Shown in pieces: positions 55,746-64,000 of a stretch of DNA of 64,000 nt (positions are counted from its first letter, which is position 1; each line of letters starts with the position of its first letter). This stretch comes from a virus, in IMG/VR virus record IMGVR_UViG_3300042389_000994, positions 1-64,000 of that record; one strand, 5' to 3'. The position numbers and the translations under genes are program-made. The notes below the pieces were generated by a model. The model ran no database searches and was not told the DNA's origin. It saw only the letters and a list, made by a program, of their open reading frames with translations.

Positions 55746-56465
55746 ATGTCAAGCAAACTTTACAAACTAATCGGAGGGTCTGCCCCTATGAGCTTTATGC
55801 TCGCTAGTCGAAACACAACCGCACGAAGGTTGTACTATTTTGACGGAAAGGTCAATCGTGAGCTTCGTTATGCTCGCAACCAAAAAAGTCCATTTGTTGA
55901 TGAACAAGATGGGAATTTTATTTTAGAGCCCATCATCTTTGAAGATGGCTTTTTAAAAGTTGAGGATACCAATCCTGTACTTCAAAGATTCTTGGAAATA
56001 CATCCGGACAATGGGGCATTGTTCGCAGAGGTTGATAATAGGAAAGACGCTGAAAAAGAATTGAATTATCTTGAAATGGAGGTTGATGCTTTAACAAAAG
56101 CCAGATCACTTGATTTCCCTATGATGGAAAACATCGCTAGGATTGCTCTTAGCATTGACCCATCAAGAATTAGTTCGCAAGAACTTAGGCGTGATATCAT
56201 TGTTTTTGCTAGAAACAATCCAGAGGAGTTCTTATCGGTGGCAAATGACCCCAATGTTGCACACAATGGCTTTGTGGCTAGGTTGTTTAATTATGGCGTT
56301 CTTTCGGCAAAGAGAAATAGCGTACACTATAATCTGCCCAATAATAAGTCAAAAATGCTTGTAGTCCCCACAGGGCAGGACGCTCAAGAGGCGGTTGCTT
56401 CTTATTTCCTAACCGAAGAGGGCATTGAGGTTATGGGGACGCTTGAAAAGTATCTCTCCGAATAA
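55746..56465 (+). CDS. Head-associated protein after MCP (crAss-like position)
   Basis: A 239-aa protein starting MSSKLYKLIGGSAPMSFMLA, with RRLYYFDGKVNRELRYARNQ and a C-terminal ASYFLTEEGIEVMGTLEKYL. The middle (LNYLEMEVDALTKARSLDFPMMENIARIAL) is helical. Crassvirales encode a protein of similar size directly after the capsid; it is thought to be a capsid or auxiliary head component. No catalytic motif is seen. Confidence 0.6.
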   Translation: MSSKLYKLIGGSAPMSFMLASRNTTARRLYYFDGKVNRELRYARNQKSPFVDEQDGNFILEPIIFEDGFLKVEDTNPVLQRFLEIHPDNGALFAEVDNRKDAEKELNYLEMEVDALTKARSLDFPMMENIARIALSIDPSRISSQELRRDIIVFARNNPEEFLSVANDPNVAHNGFVARLFNYGVLSAKRNSVHYNLPNNKSKMLVVPTGQDAQEAVASYFLTEEGIEVMGTLEKYLSE

Positions 56466-56469
56466 TTAG

Positions 56470-56477
56470 TATATTTG
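56470..56477 (+). promoter_or_regulatory. -7 box TATATTTG
   Basis: TATATTTG ends 4 nt before the ATG at 56482, after the head gene stop. It implies a leaderless transcript for the first of the paralogous small beta genes. Confidence 0.55.
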
Positions 56478-56481
56478 CCCT

Positions 56482-56799
56482 ATGAACAACTTTCTCAAAA
56501 TAGCAAAGAGCCTAAATGCCCTGCCGACAGGCCAAGGTATTTGCCCAACTTTGATTAACCCAAAGTATGTTTCATGGGTTTATTCAACTGTAAACACAAA
56601 TATCACCATTCATCTTAATGGCGGAGTAAATGCTGGTGTTGATAGAATCACGGTCACACTTCAGACTGGCGGAACTCTTCAGCGGGACGCGTTTATTAAT
56701 GCGGTTATTGAGGCTTCGTCTTCGACGACCTCAAATGCATCTTCAGTATCTACGCTTGATTTTCTGCCATCAACAACCTACACATACGTCTTAGCATAA
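56482..56799 (+). CDS. Small beta protein, paralogous family member 1
   Basis: This 105-aa protein has PKYVSWVYSTVNTNITIHLNGG, then DRITVTLQTGGTLQRDAFINAVIEASS. The pattern strand-strand-strand followed by an amphipathic helix resembles the proteins at 58135, 58466 and 58827 and the C-terminal part of the propeller protein. It probably forms part of a capsid- or fibre-associated complex. Function unknown. Confidence 0.6.
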   Translation: MNNFLKIAKSLNALPTGQGICPTLINPKYVSWVYSTVNTNITIHLNGGVNAGVDRITVTLQTGGTLQRDAFINAVIEASSSTTSNASSVSTLDFLPSTTYTYVLA

Positions 56800-56804
56800 T
56801 TATT

Positions 56805-58133
56805 ATGGCAAAATTTATTCAGTATCCATCTGAGTTTAGTAATACAAACTGGACTTCAGTCGCTCACAAACCTGGAGCTAACCAAGCTCATGTTGCTGTG
56901 GGTAATGCTGGCGCCTATAGAGTTGCCAGAAGCGCCGATGGTGGTGTCACATGGACCTATCCATTGGGGTTAACCGATGCGGCACAAACACGAACATGGA
57001 CCGCGGTAACGTGGAATCCCGGTGCTGGCTCTGGCTTGTTTATTGCTGTTGCATCAGGAACAGGGCCAGGTAGGATTATGACCAGCGCTGACGGAGTTAC
57101 TTGGACCGTTCAGACGTACTCCACAGGCCAGCAAGCGGTCAGCTTTAACGCAGCGGCATCAAGTCTTACTAGGACCGTAATTGTTGGAGGCGGCGGCGTT
57201 GCGGCCGACCAAACCATTACTACCACAAATGGGACGAGCTACACTTCAGTAGCATCTCCTGCGGTACGAAATTGGACGGGCGTTTCATGGAACAACGTAA
57301 GTGCTAGCGCCAACTGGGTTGCTGTTGCAAATGATGGAGCTGCTGCTGGCGCAGTTATGACGAATACTGAAACCGATATAGCCGCTGCAAATGCTTGGAC
57401 ATCACGAACCGCCGTAACTGCTCCCACGGCTACTCCATGGGTTTCTGTTGCTGCCCAGCAAGTTGCAGGCGGAGTAATGGTCGCTGTTGCTAGTAGCGGA
57501 ACGCAGGCAACGAGAATTATGACTAGTGCAGACAACGGGACCTCCTGGACTTCTCGAGATCCCAACGTTAATGTCAACTTTTCTTATGTTTTTGCCACTA
57601 GTAATGGTTATTACGCTCTTGGAACTACAGGTACTCAAACGCAAAGAATCTTGACTAGCGCAGATGGGGTTACTTGGACCGTCGGAGCCGCACTTCCGAC
57701 AACGCCCAATAAGTGGGCCGGGGGTATTGGAAACGCCTATACTGATCCGTCTTTCATTGTCTTTGTTTCTAATTCTGGTGGGCCAAGTAGGATTTTAAGA
57801 ATGGGAAACACAGTATTGACTTTGAGTTCCCCAGTTGAAATTAACGACTCCTATACGAGGGTTAAAACAGATTTGCCGACATATATTAATCTTGACAAAG
57901 TAATGCTTCTTAACCCAATTGATGAGGGTCAGATTAATTTGCCACAAGCCGCTGGAAGTACGGCTCAAGATTTTGTAACACTTAGCTTTGGAGCTGACCC
58001 AACAGGGATTACGCATGAGATTATCGTTCAAGATATCATCAACGCTTCATCGCCCAAGTCTTCAACGTCTTTGTTTGGATATATTGCATCAGAACTCCCA
58101 CAAAACAGAACAGTAATTGTAACAAGATCATAG
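56805..58133 (+). CDS. BNR beta-propeller protein joined to the small-beta family
   Basis: This 442-aa protein begins MAKFIQYPSEF like its downstream paralogues. Residues 15-340 contain repeats ending in (T)SADG(V/G)TWT or TSADNGTSW, about every 45-65 residues, typical of BNR/sialidase-type propeller blades (five or more). Residues 345-442 (LTLSSPVEINDSY... ITHEIIVQDIINAS) resemble the small-beta domain again. It could bind glycans on the cell surface, possibly as a head or tail decoration. A sialidase active site is not seen. Confidence 0.65.
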   Translation: MAKFIQYPSEFSNTNWTSVAHKPGANQAHVAVGNAGAYRVARSADGGVTWTYPLGLTDAAQTRTWTAVTWNPGAGSGLFIAVASGTGPGRIMTSADGVTWTVQTYSTGQQAVSFNAAASSLTRTVIVGGGGVAADQTITTTNGTSYTSVASPAVRNWTGVSWNNVSASANWVAVANDGAAAGAVMTNTETDIAAANAWTSRTAVTAPTATPWVSVAAQQVAGGVMVAVASSGTQATRIMTSADNGTSWTSRDPNVNVNFSYVFATSNGYYALGTTGTQTQRILTSADGVTWTVGAALPTTPNKWAGGIGNAYTDPSFIVFVSNSGGPSRILRMGNTVLTLSSPVEINDSYTRVKTDLPTYINLDKVMLLNPIDEGQINLPQAAGSTAQDFVTLSFGADPTGITHEIIVQDIINASSPKSSTSLFGYIASELPQNRTVIVTRS

Positions 58134-58134
58134 T

Positions 58135-58464
58135 ATGGCTAAATATTTAAGAATCCCAAGCACGGCTCAAGCCACCACAACAAATGGAGATTTCTTCATT
58201 GATATTGACTCCATTCTCAGTATTGTTCCAGTAAGCGATACCGTCCTTCATATTAATGCGGATATCCCGGACACTCTTAATGATACACTTGTTCTGACTT
58301 TCAATAATGCTTCTCCTGCTCCAACTAGGATTTTGCATCAAATTGTTTGTGACGCCATTATGGCGGCAAATGCTTCTACCAAAGGAGGAGAGCCTTATAT
58401 TGATTTGCCTTTAATGCCGGCTATTAGCGGCACTGCTACAACAATCACTTTAACTTTTACATAA
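58135..58464 (+). CDS. Small beta protein, paralogous family member 3
   Basis: A 109-aa protein: MAKYLRIPSTAQATTTNG, DSILSIVPVSDTVLHI, DTLVLTFNNASPAPTRILHQIVCDAIMAA and a final beta strand TITLTFT. Shares the MAxYLRIP start and the helix after VLTF with its neighbours. It lies 1 bp after the propeller gene and 1 bp before member 4, so the genes are co-expressed. Confidence 0.6.
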   Translation: MAKYLRIPSTAQATTTNGDFFIDIDSILSIVPVSDTVLHINADIPDTLNDTLVLTFNNASPAPTRILHQIVCDAIMAANASTKGGEPYIDLPLMPAISGTATTITLTFT

Positions 58465-58465
58465 T

Positions 58466-58759
58466 ATGGCAACATTTGTGCAAATAGGCTCTCTAGCCGT
58501 TGTAAACAATGGATACTTTAATGCCTCAAGCATTATATCGATAGTTTTTAATGCAACCAACACCTTGGCAGTAAGTCTTGTTAATCCAAATACAGGCGCC
58601 GACGTTGTTACATTAACCTTATCTAGTGCTGATTCAACCTATGAAACTCACAGGATTATTGCTAACGCTTTAATTTCCGCAACCCAATCTGGTTCGACTT
58701 ATTTTCAGTTGCCAGAAATTTTACCGGGAGGTAGAACTGTGACTTTGGCAATCGGATAA
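58466..58759 (+). CDS. Small beta protein, paralogous family member 4
   Basis: The 97-aa product has MATFVQIGSLAVVNNGYF, SIISIVFNATNTLAVSLV, VVTLTLSSADSTYETHRIIANALISA and a beta end TVTLAIG. It clearly belongs to the same family as 58135 and 58827. A strong terminator follows its stop. Confidence 0.6.
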   Translation: MATFVQIGSLAVVNNGYFNASSIISIVFNATNTLAVSLVNPNTGADVVTLTLSSADSTYETHRIIANALISATQSGSTYFQLPEILPGGRTVTLAIG

Positions 58760-58775
58760 TTAATTCACTCATTTC

Positions 58776-58813
58776 AAAGCCACCCGCTGAATCTCAGTTG
58801 GGTGGCTTTTTTT
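58776..58813 (+). terminator. Rho-independent terminator
   Basis: AAAGCCACCC (58776-58785) pairs perfectly with GGGTGGCTTT (58800-58809); a second small hairpin CTGA-ATC-TCAG lies in the loop. It is followed by TTTT. It ends the propeller and small-beta transcript, immediately before the next promoter. Confidence 0.85.
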
Positions 58814-58815
58814 AT

Positions 58816-58823
58816 TACCTTTG
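58816..58823 (+). promoter_or_regulatory. -7 box TACCTTTG
   Basis: TACCTTTG ends 3 nt before the ATG at 58827, right after the terminator, so a fresh and essentially leaderless transcript for the tail genes is likely. Confidence 0.6.
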
Positions 58824-58826
58824 TGT

Positions 58827-59126
58827 ATGGCCGAGTTTATACAAATTGATAGACCCTTGTACACATCGGGACCGGTATTCTTGGGGCTATCTAATGTGAG
58901 GTTCGCAAGGGCATCATCAACATCGGTAATTGACATTTACTATGTAGGGGATTCTAGTTCTACTAGTTTGACCTTTTCTTATGCCGATACGTCATATACG
59001 CTTCACCGATGGTTTTTTGATCAAATGGCGGAGGCCAAACAATACAGTGGAAGTACATATTTCTTACCTCCCATAATCCCTGTTGCCGGAGTGGATGGTA
59101 TAACTTTTTCAACCATATCGCCATGA
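58827..59126 (+). CDS. Small beta protein, paralogous family member 5
   Basis: The start at 58827 is chosen for its closeness to the promoter and its MAEFIQIDRPLYTSG beginning, like its paralogues. It has RFARASSTSVIDIYYV, SLTFSYADTSYTLHRWFFDQMAEA and an end with GITFSTISP. At 99 aa it is the last member before the tail genes, and its stop overlaps the next ATG. Confidence 0.6.
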   Translation: MAEFIQIDRPLYTSGPVFLGLSNVRFARASSTSVIDIYYVGDSSSTSLTFSYADTSYTLHRWFFDQMAEAKQYSGSTYFLPPIIPVAGVDGITFSTISP

Positions 59127-59842
59127 TAAATGATGTCCGTAATACGGTTTTAGCCATTGTCAATAAGAATAACTACGGCTACATTACCCCGGCTGATTTT
59201 AATTTGTATGCAGAACAGGCTCAATTAAGCATATTTGAGGACTATTTTCAATCATACAACAACCAAATCATCAAGGAGAACGCGAGGGCATCGGGGACGG
59301 GTTATGCTAATTTAAGGCAGATTACGGAAGAGGTCATTGATACATTTAGCACTTCAGCATCGGTTAATAAGGTCGGTGGTTTTTATGCTGTACCAAATGA
59401 TTGCTACTTGTTGATGAATGTCTTGTTTGGGTCTAGAATTGTTGAGAAAGTCCCTATGAATCGCATAGCGATGTTGAATGCCTCAAACCTCACGGCCCCC
59501 TCCACGGATTTCCCTGTGTATGTTGGGTCTGGAGTTATTTCTACTGGAACATTGGGGGCAAGAATTAATGTATATCCGTCTAGTATTACGAGTGCTTTGA
59601 CTATGGAGTACATTAGGTATCCGCGAGTACCCAAGTGGACATGGATACAACTTGGAGCGAACAACGATCCAGTATTCAACTCAAGCGCAGCTGACTATAT
59701 TGACTTTGAGCTTCCGGAAACCGATGCTCCATTACTCATTTCCAAAATCCTGCAATATGCAGGTGTTTCTATTAGGGAGGCCGATGTTTATAAACTAGGA
59801 GCCACCGATGAGGCCACTGAGTACCAAAAAGATAGAGCATAA
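59123..59842 (+). CDS. Tail tubular/ring protein A
   Basis: A 239-aa protein: VLAIVNKNNYGYITPADFNLYAEQAQLSIFEDYF, then GGFYAVPNDCYLLMNVLFGSR, ALTMEYIRYPRVPKWTW and helical TDAPLLISKILQYAGVSIREAD near the end. Proteins of this build with 'G.I.P..FN.Y..QAQ..LF..YF' are ring or tubular proteins of crAss-like phages, forming the neck or stump between portal and tail. Position is right. Confidence 0.7.
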   Translation: MINDVRNTVLAIVNKNNYGYITPADFNLYAEQAQLSIFEDYFQSYNNQIIKENARASGTGYANLRQITEEVIDTFSTSASVNKVGGFYAVPNDCYLLMNVLFGSRIVEKVPMNRIAMLNASNLTAPSTDFPVYVGSGVISTGTLGARINVYPSSITSALTMEYIRYPRVPKWTWIQLGANNDPVFNSSAADYIDFELPETDAPLLISKILQYAGVSIREADVYKLGATDEATEYQKDRA

Positions 59843-60765
59843 TGGCATACATTAGTCAATACGAATATTATGATAATAATGGCAATTCGCCACAATCAGC
59901 GAATTGGGGTAGTTATCAGTATGTGTCATTGGATGATATCGTTAACAACTTTATGTTGATGTATCAGGGCAACCATGAACTCATCAATAATATCAATCGG
60001 TATCAGATACTCTTTTTTGCAAAAAGGGCTATACAAGAATTAAACTATGACGCACTCAAGGAGGTCAAAGTCCTTGAGTATCCTGTTGGGTCTGACTTAA
60101 AGTTGTTCCTACCATCCGACTATGTCAATTGGGTTAGGATTTCGGCGGAGGTTAATGGTGTGCTATTTCCTCTTAGCGAGAATTTTCAAGTAAATTTTGC
60201 AACAGCATACCTGCAGGATCAGAATGGCCAATTGCTTTATGACCAAAATGGGAATGTTCTTTCCCCCCAATACTCCGAACTTGATCTTGGAAGAATCAAC
60301 AATACAGCCCCTAGTCTATACACGAATCCATTGAGTCCATACAATGGACAGTATGGGTGGTGCATTGATGATGTGTGGTATTTCCGTTGGGGTATCGGTG
60401 GGGCCTTTGGGGCAAATACCGAAACGGCAAATGTGAACCCTACATTCTCCATAGATAAGCAGAGTGGAGTTATCAACTTTAGCTCAAATATGAGCGGCCT
60501 TCTTTGTGTCATTGAGTATATCTCCGATGGTATGGAGAATGGAAACAATGGGCTAGTAAAGATCAACAAGCTTTTTGAGGATTACATCTATGCCGCCATT
60601 AAATATGCCATTCTAAACAATAGGACAGGCGTACAAGAATACATTGTGAACCGGGCAAGAAAAGACCGCAGGGCTCTTTTGCTGAACGCAAAAATTAGAC
60701 TTAGCAACATTCACCCAGGCCGACTCTTAATGACTATGAGGGGCCGCGATAAATGGATTAAATGA
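59842..60765 (+). CDS. Tail tubular/ring protein B
   Basis: This 307-aa protein has NRYQILFFAKRAIQELNYDALKEVKVLEY, then LFLPSDYVNWVRISAEVNG and VIEYISDGMENGN...IKYAILN near the end. The pattern is that of the second ring or tubular protein of crAss-like phages. The middle has repeated aromatic and Gly turns. Its stop overlaps the next ATG. Confidence 0.7.
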   Translation: MAYISQYEYYDNNGNSPQSANWGSYQYVSLDDIVNNFMLMYQGNHELINNINRYQILFFAKRAIQELNYDALKEVKVLEYPVGSDLKLFLPSDYVNWVRISAEVNGVLFPLSENFQVNFATAYLQDQNGQLLYDQNGNVLSPQYSELDLGRINNTAPSLYTNPLSPYNGQYGWCIDDVWYFRWGIGGAFGANTETANVNPTFSIDKQSGVINFSSNMSGLLCVIEYISDGMENGNNGLVKINKLFEDYIYAAIKYAILNNRTGVQEYIVNRARKDRRALLLNAKIRLSNIHPGRLLMTMRGRDKWIK

Positions 60766-63700
60766 AATCAGTAATCAATTTCACAAAAGGGATGATGAAC
60801 AAAGACCTTGATGAAAGGCTTGTTCCAAAGGGTGCGTATGTAAATGGGAAAAATATAAGAACGGGGTCTTCGGAGTCCACGGAAATTGGCTCTGTAGAAA
60901 AGGCGGGTGGAAATAATATTGTAACTACTGTCTATTTTGACCCTGTAAATCAAACCAACTTATTGAACCCAAAATGCATCGGTGCATTCAAGGATGATGT
61001 AGGGGAAGTTATTTATTGGTTTATAGCAGATGTTGACCAATCATATATATCCGGGCAGGTCAATCTTGTTGTTTCGTTCAACACAAAGACGCAAGCATTA
61101 AGGTATCACATTATAGATGATAAGAATATTCTAAATTTCTCAAATGACTATCCGATTACGGGGGTTTCATTAATAGAGAATCTTTTGTATTGGACGGACG
61201 GGTTAAACCCCCCAAGAAGGATAAATGTTAACTCATCCTATACGGGGTTAATGACAGAAGAGCCCTTTAATCTAATAGTTACTCCTCCAAGTTCTGCTCC
61301 AGCAATAAGTCTTACATTCATTTCAAATCAAGGGAATTTCCTTGAAGAGAATTTTATATCTTTTGCTTATCGGTATAAGTATGCCGATGGGGAATACAGT
61401 GCATTATCTCAATTTAGTGATATTGCTTTTTTGCCTAAAGACTTCGTTGTTGACTCCACATCGTACTTAAATGAGGGGATGCTCAATCAGTACAACGCTG
61501 TAAACATTAACTATTTTTCGGGAGGCTCATTGGTCAAGGAGATAGAGTTGTGTTATAAGAAAGCCGATTCCAATGAAATATATCTAATACAAAAAATAAA
61601 CAAACAAAAAGAGAGCATCCTTGATAATGTAACTGTATCATTCTTGTTCTCAAACAACAAGATATATAGCGCATTACCATCAACGGAATGGTTTAGGCTG
61701 TATGACAATGTCCCGCACAAAGCAAAAGCGTTGTCAATTATGGGCAATAGACTAATGCTTGGTAATTACACGGAGGGGTATGATATGGTTTCATCGGATG
61801 ACTATCCTGTTAACATAAATTTTGGTTGTCAAGCATTATCCGAAGAGATAACATCGGAAAAGCTAACGACCCCAGCCCCTACCCCCTATACATATCCATT
61901 ATCGTGGTCAACATCGGCCCCTCAAACAACAGTGAACGGCGCTAAATTTAGGATTAATATACCAACAGCGTATCAAACCAACATTCCATCGGGGTTGTAC
62001 ATTGGTTTTGAAATTACCCTTGAAAGCGCAACAATAAATGGGATTGCGGCTGGGTTAATAAACCCCTATCCGCAGGCCCCATTTACACTTAGTTTTAATT
62101 TTACAACTCAAAAAACATATCCGACATTTAATAGTTTATTGATGTCGGTTGAGTTTCAGCAAAAGTTAGGAACAATATCGGCTTATTACCAAAGCGCGAA
62201 TGGATTACCGTGTTCTGGTGGGTTTTCTTTGACGGACTACTTTGCTTGTTCAATATCGGATAAGCCAACAAGTCCTCCATTTGCAACTCATGCCGTTGGT
62301 TCTACATCTACACCAAAAACCGGATTTACAATAACGTCCCCCATTGGGCAAAATGTTTATTTTGAAATCGCTGTTCCGGCAATGGCTTACTACAATGGGA
62401 CTTCATATGCCTATGAATATTTTAGGGTAAGATCAATTTCGGCGGAATTAAATAAAACGGGAGCTCCAAAAAGTCTTCATAGCAATAGAGATTATCAGGT
62501 CGGTATTGTATATATGGATGACTACAATAGGTCAACGCCATCCCTAACAAGTAACTTAAATACCGTATTCTTCCCATCATCAACATCAATTAATCGGAAC
62601 AGGATAAAGGTCACCATACCAGTATCTCAAAAGCCCCCAAAGTGGGCAACGAGATATAAGTTTGTTGCAAAGTCAACGAAAGAACGGTATGAAACTATTT
62701 ATACTAACATATTTTTTGATGACCCAACAGACCAGGGGATATGGATTAAGTTGGATGGAGAATCTCAAAACAAGGTTAATGTAGGAGATAGGCTCATCGT
62801 TAAGTCTGATAGTGGTGGCCCTGTTAGGGACCTAGTTACCACGGTAGTCCTTGAAAAAGAAGTAAAACCTGCAAACTGGATAAGCGCAAATACAATTAAC
62901 AACCAGCAAATACTTGAGCCATCAGGCGCTTATATGCGCGTCAAATTAGATGGGTGGTCAGCAAATTATGACCCGAAAAGTTATATTGATACTGGTTTTT
63001 TAGTAGCCGAGTCAACCGATGATGACCCTGGCAGCGAGGGAGCCTATGCTCATTTAAGGATTCCTTGCTTTTACTCAACCCCAGCCACCCCTGTTGAGAG
63101 ATGGACTATACCAGCCGGGTCAACTGTTTTGCTATCATTTAGGTTTGTTAGAAATGGAAAGAATTGCGGAGGCTCAAGTAATAGTTGCGGAGAAACAGTA
63201 ACCGTTTATTCTAGCAAATTCGTAGCGTCAAGAAATTACAATGACTTGTATGAATTTTGGCTTGGAGAGGGTGTGAATGTCGGTGCATCCGTGTACCCTA
63301 TCTCATTGACATGTCCCGATGACGCTCCTATTAGTAATAGTGTTTTTAATGCAACACTCGGAGTAGGGCAAGGGGCTTATTCCATTCGTACACAAGGAAT
63401 AAATAGGTATCAGTTTTTTCAAGATACAGCGGCAGGGGGATCAACAACTCCTCTTTATCTCACATTAAGACAAGGGGCTCCAGCGTGTGGTGGGTTTGCT
63501 GGAATCGGATTAAGAAAAGGAATTATAGAGGCTAGGATTATTATTCAAAAGACAGGCGATAACCTCATTTTTGAAACCGAGCCAACAAATGCTATTCCGA
63601 ATGTGTACTATGAGAACCATGAGTCTTTTGCTATTACAGCGGGTAATCATATGTGCAACAATGTCAATCAGGCAATTGGGTCGGGTATAGCCGGTGTTAG

Positions 63701-64000
63701 TACGCTTGATTTTTATAATTGCTACTCATTTGGTAATGGTGTTGAAAGTTTTAAGATTAAGGATTCCATAACGGGTTCATACTTTTTGCTTGGGCAAAGG
63801 GTAACGGCAGCTATAGAGTCGCAGTTTAAGCAAACGAATCGTTTTTCAGATATTACTTATAGCGGCGTTTACAATAGAGAAACTAATGTAAACAAGTTGA
63901 ATGAGTTTAATTTGGGTCTATCTAACTATAAGCTTTTAGAGGCTATGTACGGTAGCATTCAAAGGATGCATCCAAGACAAACCGACTTATTGGTTTTCCA
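60762..64000 (+). CDS. Large tail protein (stabilisation/muzzle type), truncated by window edge
   Basis: The frame is open from ATG 60762 (overlapping the previous TGA) to the right edge, at least 1079 residues. It begins MKSVINFTKGMMNKDLDERL, then VPKGAYVNGKNIRTG and a beta-rich body, with LNEFNLGLSNYKLLEAMYGSIQRMHPRQTDLLVF at the edge. The 'NFTKGxMNKDLDERLVPxGxY' start is typical of large tail stabilisation proteins in crAss-like and other podoviruses. The missing C-terminus resembles the fragment at 1-648. Confidence 0.8.
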   Translation, partial: MKSVINFTKGMMNKDLDERLVPKGAYVNGKNIRTGSSESTEIGSVEKAGGNNIVTTVYFDPVNQTNLLNPKCIGAFKDDVGEVIYWFIADVDQSYISGQVNLVVSFNTKTQALRYHIIDDKNILNFSNDYPITGVSLIENLLYWTDGLNPPRRINVNSSYTGLMTEEPFNLIVTPPSSAPAISLTFISNQGNFLEENFISFAYRYKYADGEYSALSQFSDIAFLPKDFVVDSTSYLNEGMLNQYNAVNINYFSGGSLVKEIELCYKKADSNEIYLIQKINKQKESILDNVTVSFLFSNNKIYSALPSTEWFRLYDNVPHKAKALSIMGNRLMLGNYTEGYDMVSSDDYPVNINFGCQALSEEITSEKLTTPAPTPYTYPLSWSTSAPQTTVNGAKFRINIPTAYQTNIPSGLYIGFEITLESATINGIAAGLINPYPQAPFTLSFNFTTQKTYPTFNSLLMSVEFQQKLGTISAYYQSANGLPCSGGFSLTDYFACSISDKPTSPPFATHAVGSTSTPKTGFTITSPIGQNVYFEIAVPAMAYYNGTSYAYEYFRVRSISAELNKTGAPKSLHSNRDYQVGIVYMDDYNRSTPSLTSNLNTVFFPSSTSINRNRIKVTIPVSQKPPKWATRYKFVAKSTKERYETIYTNIFFDDPTDQGIWIKLDGESQNKVNVGDRLIVKSDSGGPVRDLVTTVVLEKEVKPANWISANTINNQQILEPSGAYMRVKLDGWSANYDPKSYIDTGFLVAESTDDDPGSEGAYAHLRIPCFYSTPATPVERWTIPAGSTVLLSFRFVRNGKNCGGSSNSCGETVTVYSSKFVASRNYNDLYEFWLGEGVNVGASVYPISLTCPDDAPISNSVFNATLGVGQGAYSIRTQGINRYQFFQDTAAGGSTTPLYLTLRQGAPACGGFAGIGLRKGIIEARIIIQKTGDNLIFETEPTNAIPNVYYENHESFAITAGNHMCNNVNQAIGSGIAGVSTLDFYNCYSFGNGVESFKIKDSITGSYFLLGQRVTAAIESQFKQTNRFSDITYSGVYNRETNVNKLNEFNLGLSNYKLLEAMYGSIQRMHPRQTDLLVF

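Overview
The window reads as most of the genome of a short-tailed, crAss-like (Crassvirales-type) bacteriophage of a Bacteroidetes host. This rests on three things. First, the block TerL, portal, scaffold, major capsid protein, ring/tubular proteins and a large tail protein matches crAss-like phages in order, protein size and sequence flavour. Second, at least seven genes are preceded by the Bacteroidetes -7 promoter box TAnnTTTG. Third, the replication genes (VirE_N-type primase fused to an SF3/D5-like helicase, DUF1071 annealing protein, SNF2-type helicase) are typical of such phages. Family names are from recognition of motifs; no search was run.

Layout. Genes fall in two arms. The late arm reads rightward from about 37.75 kb to the right edge, and appears to resume at base 1 and run to 17.7 kb. 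The early arm reads leftward from 37.08 kb to 17.73 kb. The arms diverge at a roughly 670-bp GC-rich gene-free region (37.08-37.76 kb) and converge at 17.7 kb on a palindrome. The open tail gene at the right edge (60762 onward) and the tail-gene fragment at the left edge (1-648) look like the two halves of one gene, so the genome is probably circular or circularly permuted and only slightly longer than 64 kb (inference).

0-17.7 kb holds the end of the tail gene, a GNAT, two internal-virion-type proteins, a 4525-aa polyvalent protein (ADP-ribosyltransferase-like, ParB-like, three HExxH zincin motifs, and a cytosine methyltransferase split by two GNAT-like domains) and a metallophosphoesterase. 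17.7-37.1 kb (minus strand) holds a repeat-rich region, many small overlapping genes, an unusual tRNA, a MazG-like enzyme, a DnaA domain IV-like protein, a VRR-NUC nuclease, an SNF2 helicase, a 780-aa C5 methyltransferase, primase-helicase, exonuclease and annealing protein, a second DnaA-like protein, accessory proteins and an AAA+ MoxR/CobS-type ATPase with its partner. 37.7-41.9 kb encodes GroEL and GroES, a winged-helix-like regulator on the opposite strand, small basic proteins and a holin candidate. 41.9-48.1 kb has a 1153-aa fibre-like protein, an amidase endolysin, a probable one-piece spanin and small structural genes. 48.1-64 kb is packaging, head and tail.

The most striking non-genic signals are: (i) a dispersed 17-bp palindrome GGTGTGTCnGACACACC, present in perfect or near-perfect form about 15 times in genes, intergenic gaps and terminators; (ii) two inverted 18-bp sequences containing perfect DnaA boxes, each just upstream of an early-arm promoter, in a phage with two DnaA domain IV-like proteins; (iii) a duplicated ~125-bp AT-rich element at 27.2 and 37.6 kb; (iv) three exact 40-bp tandem repeats plus other repeats at 18.0-18.3 kb; and (v) TAnnTTTG boxes abutting start codons, implying leaderless late mRNAs. 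No DNA polymerase, virion RNA polymerase or integrase was recognised.
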